Source: Gracilaria domingensis (taxonomy: Eukaryota; Rhodophyta; Florideophyceae; Gracilariales; Gracilariaceae). From it: 64,000 bases of DNA. Shown piece by piece: positions 22,543 through 33,000 of the stretch. Position 1 is the first letter of the stretch. Each line of letters begins with the position of its first letter. A program made the position numbers and the translations under genes. Where the stretch lies: the NCBI GenBank assembly GCA_022539475.1, contig VCMS01000199.1, positions 37,706-101,705 on the forward strand, written 5' to 3'. The notes below the pieces were generated by a model that worked only from the letters and a program-made list of their open reading frames with translations, made no database searches and had not been told where the DNA came from.

Positions 22543-23202
22543 CTAGTATCCGTGGTTCGAATTACTGATCCCGGTTAACAGGTTGTGCAGCGGACATCTT
22601 GCCTGATCTTGGCTTCTGCGTCGGTCCTCTTGGCCGCTTGCTGAGGCTTCTTGCCGCATTTCGCGCCCTGGATGCCGCCAAAATATGGCGGTGGACGATC
22701 GAAGACATTGCGGGGACCCGAATTCCGGCGTCCTGGTAGACTTTAAGAGCTGGAAGTACTTGTTGAGTGCTTCGTCCCGAGTTAGTGGACTTGGACCCGA
22801 GGTCAGATTTTCCATTTCTAAAAGAGCCCATAGTCCTCGCAGCGCTACCTCCGTCCACAGAGCTGTCGAAATGGCCTCTTTCACTGTTGGATAGTTGCAG
22901 AGGTGAAAGTGCAGACACCTCGCAAGAGTTAACGCCTCGACTTCGGAACTGAAGGGCCGTCCGTCCGATTGGCGAGACCACCACACTTTGCGAATCACCA
23001 GTTCTATATTGAGACCCTCCTGACAAAGAGTGTGGAGAATAGAAGGACCCATTAACTGCTCGACATTCAGAAGAACCGTTGAGCTCCCCGGGTATTTCTT
23101 GAGCTGGCTCAGACGTACGGAGGTTGGGCCTCCGAGCCTTATTCCAAAACCCGACACATCATCTTCGGCTTCTTCAGTAGGCCCCCCTGCTATGTGATAC
23201 AA
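22543..23202 (-). CDS. Unknown retroelement-associated ORF (219 aa)
   Basis: An open frame (VRLSQLKKYPGSSTVLLNVE, CLHFHLCNYPTVKEAISTAL) upstream of the RT fragment on the same strand, so probably the gag-like or pre-RT part of the same element. It ends in a basic stretch. No named domain recognised. Confidence 0.4.
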   Translation of the reverse strand: MYHIAGGPTEEAEDDVSGFGIRLGGPTSVRLSQLKKYPGSSTVLLNVEQLMGPSILHTLCQEGLNIELVIRKVWWSRQSDGRPFSSEVEALTLARCLHFHLCNYPTVKEAISTALWTEVALRGLWALLEMENLTSGPSPLTRDEALNKYFQLLKSTRTPEFGSPQCLRSSTAIFWRHPGREMRQEASASGQEDRRRSQDQARCPLHNLLTGISNSNHGY

Positions 23203-23385
23203 TTTGGGTCGCTTGAAAGTATCAGGAAGTAACGCCGCTAATGGATTGGTTCGTTTGGCCGTTGGCGGAGGTCCATCAACGAGTCTTCTCGGTGCGGGAA
23301 GAGGTGCGTTAGATGCGCTCAGATCTTGTATCTTTAGATCGGCCCTCGTAGCTTGAATTTGGCATTTGAGAACCAGACTACTAAC

Positions 23386-23955
23386 TCATGCACGGTCGTG
23401 AGGGTCGAAGGATCGAGGTTGGAAGTCAGGATCTAGGCGCAAGCAGGCTTCGACGATCTGCTTTAGCATTTGTAGGTTGTCACGAGCCATATCTTCCACT
23501 TCATTCACAGATAAAGAAATTATCTTCTCCATATGTCTGGGGTCGTCACTGGCACTTTCGGGAGTCTCTTTGGGAAGAAGAAGGTGTTCGCGCCATGTCA
23601 GAATGATTGTCAGTAACTTGTACACACTTTGTGGCACAAGGGAGTGCTTCTCTTTCAGACTTTCGGGGGCAGTCGAAAACAGAGATTTCAAAGCACTGTG
23701 GTTCGCGCAACAAAGCTTTTCGAGACTTATGGACGAAAGATTGTCGTCGACAAAAGATTCAGCATCGATGGTAGCCGTCAGAATGGCATCCGCCTCAGAC
23801 ATGGTGGCAGAACAGGAACAGTAAAGATGCACGAAAGAGGGCAAAAGCTGAAAACGTGTCTTGCGCAAACTGCCACACAAAAAAGACGGTGGAGATAAGA
23901 GAATGCTCCACAAACTCTGTGCCTGCACGTCACTCAAAGCGCTTATGTAGCGCAA
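23386..23955 (-). CDS. Unknown gag-like ORF (189 aa)
   Basis: An open frame with helical, Leu-rich sequence (SLVPQSVYKLLTIILTWREH, VNEVEDMARDNLQMLKQIVE). It is the most upstream piece of the minus-strand retroelement whose RT remnant is at 21436-22300. The likely start is the internal ATG of MSEADAILTATIDAE. It ends just left of the Copia LTR, so the older element may have been cut by that insertion. Confidence 0.4.
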   Translation of the reverse strand: MRYISALSDVQAQSLWSILLSPPSFLCGSLRKTRFQLLPSFVHLYCSCSATMSEADAILTATIDAESFVDDNLSSISLEKLCCANHSALKSLFSTAPESLKEKHSLVPQSVYKLLTIILTWREHLLLPKETPESASDDPRHMEKIISLSVNEVEDMARDNLQMLKQIVEACLRLDPDFQPRSFDPHDRA

Positions 23956-24038
23956 TTACTGAGTTCCTTTTCATGCGGCGAGCCAAACACGATTTGAATT
24001 TCTAGCTCCGTGTGGTAGTTTTTCAAATCAAATCTAGA

Positions 24039-24319
24039 TGGGGTGGACTGCTGCATGGCGCGTGCGTAGTGGGCGCTAGGCTGAGACGGTTGCGAAAGCG
24101 CGGCGAGAGTCTGGGAGCGAGATCGGCGACGAAAGCCTCTGCTTTCTTAGTTTCCTTCTCCCAGGGTCCGCTAGGCAGGCGCCTGCGGACCTCCTTTTAC
24201 TGATGTTGTTCGCGTGCGCTCAGCCGCCTTTCGGTGAGATCACCGGGAGCTCGCTGGAGGTCACCGTCAGACCTCCAGCGGGGCGCTGGGCGCAGCCGAA
24301 GCTTGATGCCAAGTTTACA
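24039..24319 (-). repeat. 3' LTR of the Copia-type element
   Basis: 281 bp, TG...CA termini in element sense, about 97% identical to 31485-31765. The outer flank CTAGA (24034-24038) is the left target site. Confidence 0.9.
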
Positions 24320-24331
24320 TCCCCCTCCTTC
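24320..24331 (-). promoter_or_regulatory. Polypurine tract (plus-strand primer site)
   Basis: In element sense GAAGGAGGGGGA directly precedes the 3' LTR start TGTAAAC. This is the position and composition of a PPT, and it shows that the 24039 repeat is the true 3' LTR and not an unrelated copy. Confidence 0.8.
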
Positions 24332-24796
24332 GCGGGGAACGGAAGGGGCTGATTCTGCGTGGAGGCCGTCACGAAGGTTGGCCTTCCCGTAGAGAGCTGC
24401 GAACAGTATCGGTTCGGGCGCGCCGTGGCGCTGGCGTGGAGGCAAAAAGAATTTCGTCGCCGGCGGGTGGGCTAAGCCACAGTTCCATAGTATAAAGCGT
24501 AGCCGGGAGAGGCGACGTCGTAGACTGCAGTGAGCTGATCGGCAACCAAACCCAGTCCATCGGACCATTGGCTGAGTAGGGCAGCGTGGTAGTCCGTCGA
24601 TTAGCGTCTCTGTCCACCGATCTATTGATCGGGACGGGCGGGAGAAAGACGCTGCTGACTCATAACTGCAGTGCGGTGCGTGACGCGTGCGAACCAGGTA
24701 GCGTGCTACGAAGAAGACGAAGAAGACAAAGAAGACAAGCGGATTTGACGGGAAGCGATTTAAGGACGAAGCCGATCGAGACGTGAAACGAACAGT

Positions 24797-26708
24797 ATGG
24801 CGCTTTGCTACGCACGGAGAGCCCCATCCGAGCGCGAGGGTACCATCGCATATGGTTCAACGCAAGGTCGTGCGGTGCGGTTTGCGGATGGGCCTGGATC
24901 TGTTTTCGAGCCATCGGGGCGACGGCTGCGGACAACGATCGCCGCTTTTGAGGCCAGGGTTATGTGGAGTGGCTCGCTGTACAGTCCTAAGAAGCGTACA
25001 GTGAGAGGCCGCAAGGGGCATGCTCACACAGGTCTTGATTATGGGAGGGTGGTGAAGCGCCGGCTTCTGCGTACACACCGCAGTTTAAAGATTCAATACA
25101 GAAATGATTCTGCCACCAACACTCATGGGTCAGACTGGGTTATGTACGCCCTTATGAGTGTGACTTGCTGCAATGTGCACGGTCGTACACGTTATCGTTT
25201 GGAGCATTCGAACGGGGACAGCAAGGTAGTCCGTCGGGACGAGGCTGTGAAAATTACCGGCTCGGTTATCGTTGGGTGGTGTACTCGGAGACCGAATGTT
25301 TCTCTTCTGCATGACCAAGCAGACCGACTTGGGCTGTATTACGAAAGCAATATGGGTGAGAAATGGGCCATAGACGCTGTTATGTTTGTACCCAACGACA
25401 CTGTACTGCGTTCAAGGCATGGTGTTAAGCGTGTGCAAGGTCCACGATACTATGCACATAATCATGACGATTCTGTGTGAGGGTGGCATGACGTGCAGTT
25501 GCACACGTTGTGTGGCGTTGGTCTGGCAAACTTGTTAAAGAAGCAAGGAGTGTGGGATGGTGAGCTACGATGTGTGACTGAATATGAAGCCTTGACTGCC
25601 TCGCAGCGCATGCATCCCTCGGCTCCACCTCAAATCATCGATGCTTTGGACAGATATTGCATGGAACATCCAATGGTTCCCGTTTGAATGTCGAGCCCAG
25701 GGGCACGGGAAGAAAGCGAGCATTACAAACCGTACTTTCTGAGCGATGAACGGATGCTCGTGTGCAAGACTAACGAAGTTTGTCTCCATGCCTCTTTGGC
25801 GAACGCGGTTGCGTTGGCTGTAAACGAAGAGTATGCCGAGAGCCTATTTCTGCAAGGTTTTCTGCCCGGGATTATTCCCAGTGAGGCAAGTTGATGTGCG
25901 TTGGATGTCCGAAAGATTCGAAAAAGGGACATCCAATGTTCATCTTGTGTACATCATTGGCGCATCCAGGATGTTCTAATGATATTCATCCGATGACCTT
26001 ATGATACACGTAAATGATGCACTTAGCTACTCCAAAAGATGTACTCTTTTTGTACGTAGGGTAAACCAATGATGCACGAAGATATGCGCGTATGATGTCC
26101 CAAAATCTTCTGGACATCCGTTGTACATCACCACATCCATGGGACATCTCTTTGTTCATCATATGTATATCATCTGCACATTACAAGGATATCTTTTGGG
26201 GAGCTCAGGAACATCATTATGGCGCATCCACGTGGCATCTATGGGACGTCATACGCACATCTTCCTTTCTCATGATACGAAAAGCGGACATCTTGGGGAC
26301 ATCATTCGGTTATCATGTCACCTCTCTGGGATTTCGTTTAAGACCGCCGCTCAATATGTGAACACTCATGTAAAGAGGATGGTTCTTGAGCGCGTTCACA
26401 TGTCGCGACAGGAGAGCCATGACAAGTTGCAGTGGATGGTGCGTCAGACGGAAGGTGTGTTCCTTTTACGACTGCGCGCTAAGAATATTGACCACGTGGT
26501 GTGCGTTGACGCATCTGGGAGGCGAGTTCATGACTCTATGGAGCAGTATCCAATGGTACTGTGTGTTGGATCTTTGAAATGCTGTGTGGGTGACCCGAAG
26601 ACGTTCGAAAGAGTGCTCGAAGTTCGTAGGGTGCGGGAAGTAGTTGGCTCTGGGAGAGCTAACGAGTGCCGATCGCTCAGGCGGAGGCTCAAAAGTTTCA
26701 ACAAGTAA
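24797..26708 (+). pseudogene. Antisense gene inside the Copia element; possible papain-like peptidase
   Basis: One frame runs 24797-25894 with three TGA stops (25478-25480, 25685-25687, 25892-25894); after a repeat insertion it resumes in another frame at about 26346 and ends at 26708. Conserved-looking parts are NTHGSDWVMYALMSVTCCNV, TNEVCLHASLANAVALAVNE and, near the end, NIDHVVCVDASGRRVHDSM. A Cys at the start of a helix, then much later His followed by an Asp in RRVHDS, is the order of catalytic residues in papain-fold cysteine peptidases; this is an inference from spacing only. The gene ends 20 bp from the stop of the RNase H gene, tail to tail. It could instead be a captured host gene or an unrelated insertion. 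Confidence 0.5.
25906..26330. repeat. Degenerate ACATC/GATGT repeat array
   Basis: About 425 bp in which ACATC or its complement GATGT recurs every 10-20 bases (GGGACATCC, TGTACATCATT, GGGACATCT and many variants), in both orientations. It splits the antisense ORF between SEAS and AAQYVNTH, so it inserted into or expanded within that gene. Confidence 0.6.
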
Positions 26709-26727
26709 AAGCAAGGGGCGAACTTCT

Positions 26728-28487
26728 TTACTTTGATGAGGCAAGCTCCAGTATGCCTGGCGGAAGAATTCCCATGCTCATTATGTGGTTCAATTTCTTG
26801 AATGCATGAGGGTTTATCTTCGTCAGCGCGTCTGCAGGGTTTTTAGGCCCTGGTATCCACTCGAGGTTGTTTATCTCTTGGGACTGAAATGAGTCTCGCA
26901 GGCGAGCATCCGTGGGACGCAGACGGAAATCCCTCTGCTCACGCAAAGTGGATATGGTGCTGTACAATCCGTAAGAGTCTACAAGCATCCGCAGGTGTGG
27001 CTTATTCGCGTCTCCGTTCTCATCTAGGATGAAGGGTAGAGTATTGGCAAGGCGTATTGCTCTGTCTGCGGTGTGGGCCGCAGCAAGAATCTCTGCGCCT
27101 GCGGATGAGAACGACACTCTGCTCTGCTTTGAGCTGCCCCAGTCGACGATGTGGTAAATCGTTTGGTCGCCTTGGTTAATGGCTAAGCCGCACAGGAGGC
27201 CAGTTTGCCGATACGAGGTTGTTCCTGATGCAGCGTCGCTGAAGGCGAGCACGTAGGGTGGGAGTGAACGAAGGGGAAGTGGCTTCTCGCATGCCTTGTA
27301 GGAAAGCGATGGCTGCAGAGACTTGATGTGAGTTAGAGCTTGGTTCAGCTGTCTTAGGTTTGAAACCTTCAGTCTCGCCACTTGCTGTTGAAGCTTGCCT
27401 GCTATGAGAGAGGCTTGCGGAAGGATGCCATGGCCGAGGAAGTTGAGCTTTCCAGTTAGGCTCTGGAATTCTCTGAGCTCTTCCTTGGTGCATGGGGTGT
27501 CGTTTTTCTTCTTGCGCGAGTGTGTGAGTTGTATCGGATTGATGCAGGAGAGGAATTCTTTCATGTTGATCTTCATTGAGTAATCGGGCATTTGCTTAAT
27601 GAAGAGCCGATTGAACACGATGTCAGAGCCATAATTGAATCTTCCTACGTCGAATTTTGCCGAAATGTTGCGACGGAATTGCTCGAGTGGGGAAGGACTT
27701 CCCGCCAGAAGCATGTCGTCTACCACCTTTGCAAGGAGCATTATAGGCTTGCCCTTCTTCCAGAGTAGGAAGAGTTGCGGGACACCAGGGACGGCTTTGA
27801 AACCGGACTCGAGTAGCCATTCTTCTACGCACAACTGCCAAAGTCTGCCTGATTCGACTAAGCCATATGCCGGGGCTTTGATTTTCCAGACCTCGTCTAT
27901 ATAAGAGGTCTATCCTCGCGGGGGGCGTACGTAAATATCGCGATTGAGTTCGCCGGCTTGGAGTTAAGCCGACTTTACATCGAGCGAGGCTATGGCAAAG
28001 TGGAAGAGGGATGCCAGTGAGAGCAGGAGGCGGATCGTTGGAACTGGGCGGTCGAGGAGTCGCTCCTGAGGTTATCCTTCTCGAGATCCTTGCTCCCATG
28101 GGGTACTAGCCTGCATTTGAGCTTAAGCGTGTTGCTCTCTCTATCGTGTTTGATAACGAAGAAGTGGTGAGAGGAGATCAAGTTGGCGTCTCTCGGAAGT
28201 GCGCGTGATGACATTGCTTCGTATGCATTACGTTCCATGTACGAAGCCTTTTCCTTTGCAATGGCTTCGCCCAAAAGCCACCTCGGGGCACATTGGAGTT
28301 TGTGCTCGGAGAGACCTGCATTCCCAAACTGCTGGTAGAGTTCCTTGAGGATGTCCTGCTTTGCAGAGCGAAGGGTTGCGCGCGACGGAGGAGGAACGGA
28401 AGAAGGAACTTCGCCGATGTCTTTGGAAGGCATATTCGGAGGACGAGTGACTTGTGCTTTTGCCATGAAGGCTGAGCTGGTCGGATG
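26728..28487 (-). pseudogene. Copia reverse transcriptase and RNase H
   Basis: 28487-27990 gives the RT start (MERNAYEAMSSRALPRD, LKCRLVPHGSKDLEKD). Frameshifts near 28030 and a stop near 27915 separate it from 27834-26728, which holds the RT active-site strand KVVDDMLLAGSP (a V in place of the usual Y before VDD) and the RNase H (LAFSDAASGTT, SSKQSRVSFSSAGAEILAA, a later MLVDSYGL and NPADALTK). These are Copia-type signatures. In the family the enzyme copies element RNA to DNA in cytoplasmic particles. It is not functional as it stands. Confidence 0.85.
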
Positions 28488-30175
28488 TTACTTCCATTCC
28501 GAGAACTCGATGTCGGTTACTAAGTCTTCGTCTAGCAGTGGAATGTTCTCCGAGAATTGGATGAGGTCGTTTGAATGCGAGTTTACTTCGTCTGGCACGG
28601 TCTCAGGTTGCAGGGGTGGCCCTTCGTCTCTTTGGGCTTCTGGGAGCTCAGACCAACCAAGTTCGATTTGCTCGACTTCTTGGAGTAAATTGAATTTCGG
28701 GCGTAGCCTCAAGTCTTCGTATGCAACTGTATAAGAGTAGCCGCGGAGGTCCTTTGTAGCCGAAACGATGACAAAGAGGTCGAAGACCTCCTTGACGTAG
28801 CCAGGGTACCATTGTCCCGTGTTTTTCGTTTTCTTGAAGAAGTAGACTGGCGTAGCCGGTGATAGAAGGGTCCTATCCAAGAGCTTCACGTCTTTCGTTC
28901 GGAAGAAGGTGTGGAGCGCATTTCGGGCTGCTCTCTCGTTATAAGCTATTATCAGGTCCTTTGTGAGCTGGTTTTTAGGTAATCCCGAGAGAGATGGCTT
29001 GTATCCTTTTGCGAGTTCGAAACTTGAGATGCGTCTCGAGCCCGTGAGGATGTTCTTCAGTAACGCGACCTTGGATACGACTTCTTGGTCTGATAAGGCC
29101 TGCTGCCAGCGCGTGGCAATGTGAAGCCTGTCTTTGAGAAGACGCTGGATGAGGTAGCGTAGCGTATTGTCTCGTTGGATGACTCGACCACGCCTATCTT
29201 GTTGTGCATTCTCGCCGGTCTTGGAGAGAAAGTTATGTCGTTGTGGGCACACGTTGCTCTGAATTCTTCGCAGTCGAATTCTGGGTCTGCAGATACTTCT
29301 GCGGGCGGACCATGTACAAGGATCCAGTTTGTTGTGAAATTCCTCACTGCCTCCTTCATATTACGTGAGAACGAAAGCCAGGCTACTGAGAGGCCTGTAG
29401 CCGCGTCCTTGATATGGAGAATTTGCAGGTTTCCCAGCTCTGCGGAGAACGTGAAGTCCACTTGGACGTGTTCGTTGAAGTTCTTCAAGAGCCGAGCGAA
29501 CGACACCTTTCTTGATGCAAGCGGTCTGCCTGTGCTAGCGCACGAAGTGCAGGACTCGTATGCTGCCTGTAGCAGTGCCTCCAGGGTCCTTGTGAGAACT
29601 CCAGCGCGTTCGCAAATCTGCTTCATTTCTCTAGGTCGGAGATGCGTGTAGAGATGGAAGCGTTTTGCAAACCTCTCTTCATTTTCGATAAAATTCTTCC
29701 TACTGCGCTTTGTGTAGGCGCGAGCGAGATATGAAGTCATTGCGGTCGCATTCGATGGGACTATCAGTAGGCGGGTTCGCCTCTCGAGGTCCGATCCGAC
29801 GTGGTATGTGGGTATGTGCACAGGGCCTTCTGGATTCTCGGCGACTTTTGTTGGGATCCTAATTTCATTGGACTCTCCAAGGATGTCTGACAGAGCGAGA
29901 ATGTCATTCCCCAGAAGTATTGGACCTGTGCCTTCCACGACATAGAATGGGATGCATAAACGAACGCCGGTTGCGTCCTCGCCATTGAAATTCCAGAGGG
30001 CGAAAGTTGGTTTTGCGTCGGAACAGGACTCTCCAAAGCCGTGGAGGAAGGGCTCGCAGTCAAGGTCGTCGAGGACCAATTCGATACCCATGGAAATGCA
30101 GAGGTGGGAGATTGTTGACAAACCGCCGACACCCTTTGGGCATCCTGGGTCGACAATTAGATTCGGATCAGCCAA
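28488..30175 (-). pseudogene. Copia protease and integrase
   Basis: The frame opens with LIVDPGCPKGVGGL, an aspartic-protease-like D-x-G site, then a zinc-binding integrase head (HLRPREMKQIC ... ESCTSCASTGRPLA). The DDE core follows: VQVDFTFS, VSADPEFDCEEF and GVVESSNETIRY. A frameshift near 29150 moves the integrase tail to the 29252-28488 frame (LIQRLLKDRLHIATRWQQAL, GYKPSLSGLP, WYPGYVKEVF), which ends at a TAA (28488-28490) in frame with the RT start, so gag-pol was interrupted there by mutation. Confidence 0.85.
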
Positions 30176-30199
30176 AGATGGAAAGATGTCTGATTGGGC

Positions 30200-31502
30200 T
30201 TCTTCCCCGGCAGTTAGAGATGCCTGCGCTGTGAGGGGTCGGAGCCTTTTTGAAATTCCTTCTCGTCCTTGTTCTTGTCTTTGTTCGCGACTTCCTTTTC
30301 CTTGCGAAGACGTTTGGTTTCGTGCGAACGTCTCTGACAGTCGAGACTGCCGCGAGTATGCGTTTTCGACCCGCAGTCGTAGCAGTATCCCGGGCTGCGA
30401 TCTGCTTTGCGCTTATTTGTCTCGCGGCCACGCGAGGAGCTGTTCCGATTGGTGGTGTTCGTCTGTTGGGCTGGAGCATGGTTTTTCTCAGTGCGCTTAT
30501 GGTACGCAGCGAGGGCTTGCTGCACCCTTTGGTTGACCATGTTGTCGATGTCAGCATTTGTGTAGGATTTGTCTGTTTTTTTGGCGAGAAGGTGAGGTTC
30601 CGGACAACCTTCACACCGTCGTCCAAGTTCAATTTGCACCTTGGACCCGTGGAGAACATGTCACTGATATGCTGGTCTTCGATTGTACGTTCACTCAGGT
30701 ACTCAATAACCTCCGTGTATTGTTCCAGAAGTGTATGCGCGCCACTGACTAAGTCTGTAGCCTTGCGACTAACGGTTCCAGCGTTGTCGGAGGACTGTGG
30801 CAGCGCATCATCTGCATTGAATATGGCGGCAAACTTGTCAAAGAATTCCAAGACAGAATTGTGAGCGCCTTTTGTGATCGAGAGTTCTGGCTCCGGCTCA
30901 TCTTTTTGTCGGGCTTCCGGAAGTGCAACAAGTTGGAGCTTGGCATTTGTTTAAGTCTCACCACTCAGGTTTGCATTGTTGAGCAGGGTGATCGCCAAGA
31001 CTTCGGAAACCTGAGAAGAGGTAGACAGACCGACGTGCATTAGGTGATCGGCTGCCAGTCCACGGAAGCGAGAGACGAAAGCATTCAGGTCTTCGTTGCG
31101 GCGGCGACAGCATTGAGTAACTTCAGTTAAGGAGGAGATCAAGCGAGTAACGACGGCAATAGGAGGATCGACAGCGATAAGCTTAACGATGTCCTTTACG
31201 GCGGCGATCTGATCTTCTTGCTTGAAGTCGATAAGCTGCTTGGCCTGTGCTTCATCAACGATAGACTTCTGCTCTCGTGGGAGCCCACGGTCGTATAAGT
31301 GGCCTGCCAATGTTGCGAAAACCATTTTGTAAAGTTTGTCAGTTCCTTTCTCTGCTGCGGCCTGAATTGCCTCTATCCAACGCGAGACATCTCTTCGATA
31401 CTCCTGGAGATCTCCTTCTGGATTGAAGATCAGGGGGTCCGTCGGAGCAAAGAGTTTAGAGAATGTGGATGCTGGGCCCATAACTGGGGTTGACTGCTGC
31501 AT
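30200..31502 (-). pseudogene. Copia gag with zinc knuckle
   Basis: 31502-30954 encodes a helical capsid-like region (DLQEYRRDVSRWIEAIQAAA, CRRRNEDLNAFVSRFRGLAA). A TAA at 30951-30953 interrupts it, but the same frame resumes (KLQLVALPEARQKDEPEPE ... EFFDKFAAIFNADDALPQ). A shift near 30600 leads to the basic nucleocapsid part with one Cys/His knuckle, GYCYDCGSKTHTRGSLDC (spacing C-x2-C-x4-H-x6-C, not the classical x4), and a Lys-rich tail. It would package element RNA. Confidence 0.75.
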
Positions 31503-31765
31503 GGCGCGTGCATAGTGGGCGCTAGGCGGAGACGGTTGCGAAAGCGCGGCGAAAGTCTGGGAGCGAGATTGGCGACGAAAGCCTCTGCTTTCTTAGTTGC
31601 CTTCTCCCAGGGTCCGCTAGGCAGGCGCCTGCGGACCTCCTTTTACTGATGTTGTTCGCGTGCGCTCAGCCGCCTTTCGGTGAGATCACCGGGAGCTCGC
31701 TGGAGGTCACCGTCAGACCTCCAGCGGGGCGCTGGGCGCAGGCGAAGCTTGATGCCACGTTTACA
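31485..31765 (-). repeat. 5' LTR of the Copia-type element
   Basis: 281 bp matching the 3' LTR. The first six codons of the gag frame (ATG at 31502) lie inside the LTR; a second in-frame ATG follows at once outside it. The outer flank ATAGA (31766-31770) is the right target site. Confidence 0.9.
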
Positions 31766-31770
31766 ATAGA

Positions 31771-32398
31771 ACTGTCTCCTACGCAAGTTTTTGAGTTGGC
31801 AGCTTCGCCAGGCAAGCAATCCGAACTTGATCTATTGCGCGTTTGACCGTTGTCTCTCGCACACAATCTGACCAGCAGTGCACATACGGCGCAGCACGAA
31901 AGATACTGCCATAACGCTGTAATCGTTACAGCGCAAATGCGTCCGTCTACCAATTGCTCCAAATAAACAATCATGCAATTAAACCAGAATCAGAACCCAC
32001 AGTGGCATGCAGTTGTGCGAAAGATCCATCAAGAAGGTCACCAAAGTATCCAGATAATTGCGCTGCACAAGATCCAGCTGGAAAAGGAATATAGTATTCA
32101 ATTTCTCTGGAGGCAAAGTCGAAGCGAGACGTGACTTTATAATTTTGTTTCCAGTGAGTACGAGTTGCCATTCAACCGCGCTTTTGTGTCTCACATGCAC
32201 ATAGCTCGTTGAGTCTCTTCTTCAGTTCCGGGCATTTCAATGCGATTTCTATTCCGCCTCAAGTCAGTTCTTTGCCCTGCTTTTCTGTGTGAAAATGCCT
32301 CATCTCCACCAAGGCCAGTCTACATGTCTGAGAAAGGGGCTTCCATAATCCGATATCCGCATCCACAAGCATTCGGGTGAGTTGCCGTATCCCTGTGC
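31771..32398. other. Right flank of the Copia element; one weak ORF
   Basis: A minus-strand frame (32171-31971) reads FDFASREIEYYIPFPAGS and GYFGDLLDGSFAQLHATVGS, which looks coding but is only 66 aa and unrecognised; it may be a host exon cut by the Copia insertion. Nothing else stands out. Confidence 0.3.
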
Positions 32399-32566
32399 AT
32401 CAATCCGCCGCAGGGAGGACGGCTGTGGCAGTCAGCGCCCTGCGGCAGAAATTTTCAACCGTGTCTACTCCACTTGGAAGAATCAATCCGCCGCAGGAAA
32501 GACGGCTGTGGCCGTCAGCGCCCTGCGGCAGAATGTTTCAACCGTGCTTCCGCCACTTGGAAGAAG
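32399..32566. repeat. Two tandem copies of an 83-bp unit with inner hairpins
   Basis: Units start at 32399 and 32482 with ATCAATCCGCCGCAGG and end CCACTTGGAAGAA. Each contains an inverted pair (CCGCAGGG / CCCTGCGG in unit 1) about 20 bases apart. Only two units are present and they differ by several substitutions. Confidence 0.8.
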
Positions 32567-32661
32567 CAACCTTTCGACCAATCGAACGTAGTCATCACCA
32601 AGCGTAGAGCCCGCCCAGGGGAACATTTAGGTGGTTTTTGTACGCTTCATGTCTGATATGG

Positions 32662-32930
32662 GGGTTCAGGTGCCTAATTTGTGCCATGTTTGGCACAATG
32701 TCGTATATAAGTTGTATCTGGGTCGCATATGTGCCGTATGAGTGCCTGGTGCATGACGGATGATGGCAGGTGTAACGGAATAAGAAAACGTAACTTTTTG
32801 AGATTGGCACTGTGCCTGTTGTGTGCGAATACCATCCATAAACCAACCATGCGCACGGCATAGATACGGCACCCATACGGCATACATCAGTTTTTCGCCC
32901 ACAACAGCCACATAGTAGACACTTGAACCC
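32662..32930. mobile_element. Candidate MITE
   Basis: The left part GGGTTCAGGTGCCTAATTTG and the reverse complement of the right part GGGTTCAAGTGTCTACTATG agree at about three quarters of positions, suggesting decayed inverted repeats. The interior is rich in GTGCC/GGCAC words. No target duplication could be recognised. Confidence 0.4.
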
Positions 32931-33000
32931 TTTTGTGTGGCACAGATAGTACATGTACCACCCAAATGATTACTAGGGCCGGAGAATCCGTCTTAGAATC

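Larger units (their letters stand above)
24039..31765 (-). mobile_element. Copia-type LTR retrotransposon with an extra antisense gene
   Basis: Bounded by two direct repeats of identical length (281 bp, 24039-24319 and 31485-31765; 8 differences counted by eye). Each begins TGTAAAC and ends ACCCCA in element sense (TG...CA). The 5 bases outside are CTAGA and ATAGA, a near-match target duplication. A polypurine tract lies just inside the 3' LTR. The order gag, protease, integrase, RT, RNase H is the Copia order. Several stops and frameshifts disable it. About 2.4 kb between RNase H and the 3' LTR carries a gene on the opposite strand (24797-26708), which standard Copia elements do not have. 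Confidence 0.9.

Noticed and set aside
24039-24319. Repeat first read as an independent 5' leader fused to the 23955-23386 gene
   Set aside because: It has TG...CA ends, the same length as the 31485 copy, a polypurine tract on the right side and a near-match target duplication, so it is the 3' LTR of the Copia element.
25478-25894. TGA as a sense codon or selenocysteine
   Set aside because: Other genes here end at TGA or are broken by TAA and TAG too, and no SECIS-like element was seen; mutation is simpler.
32399-32566. CRISPR-like array
   Set aside because: Only two diverged units, no spacers, eukaryotic context.
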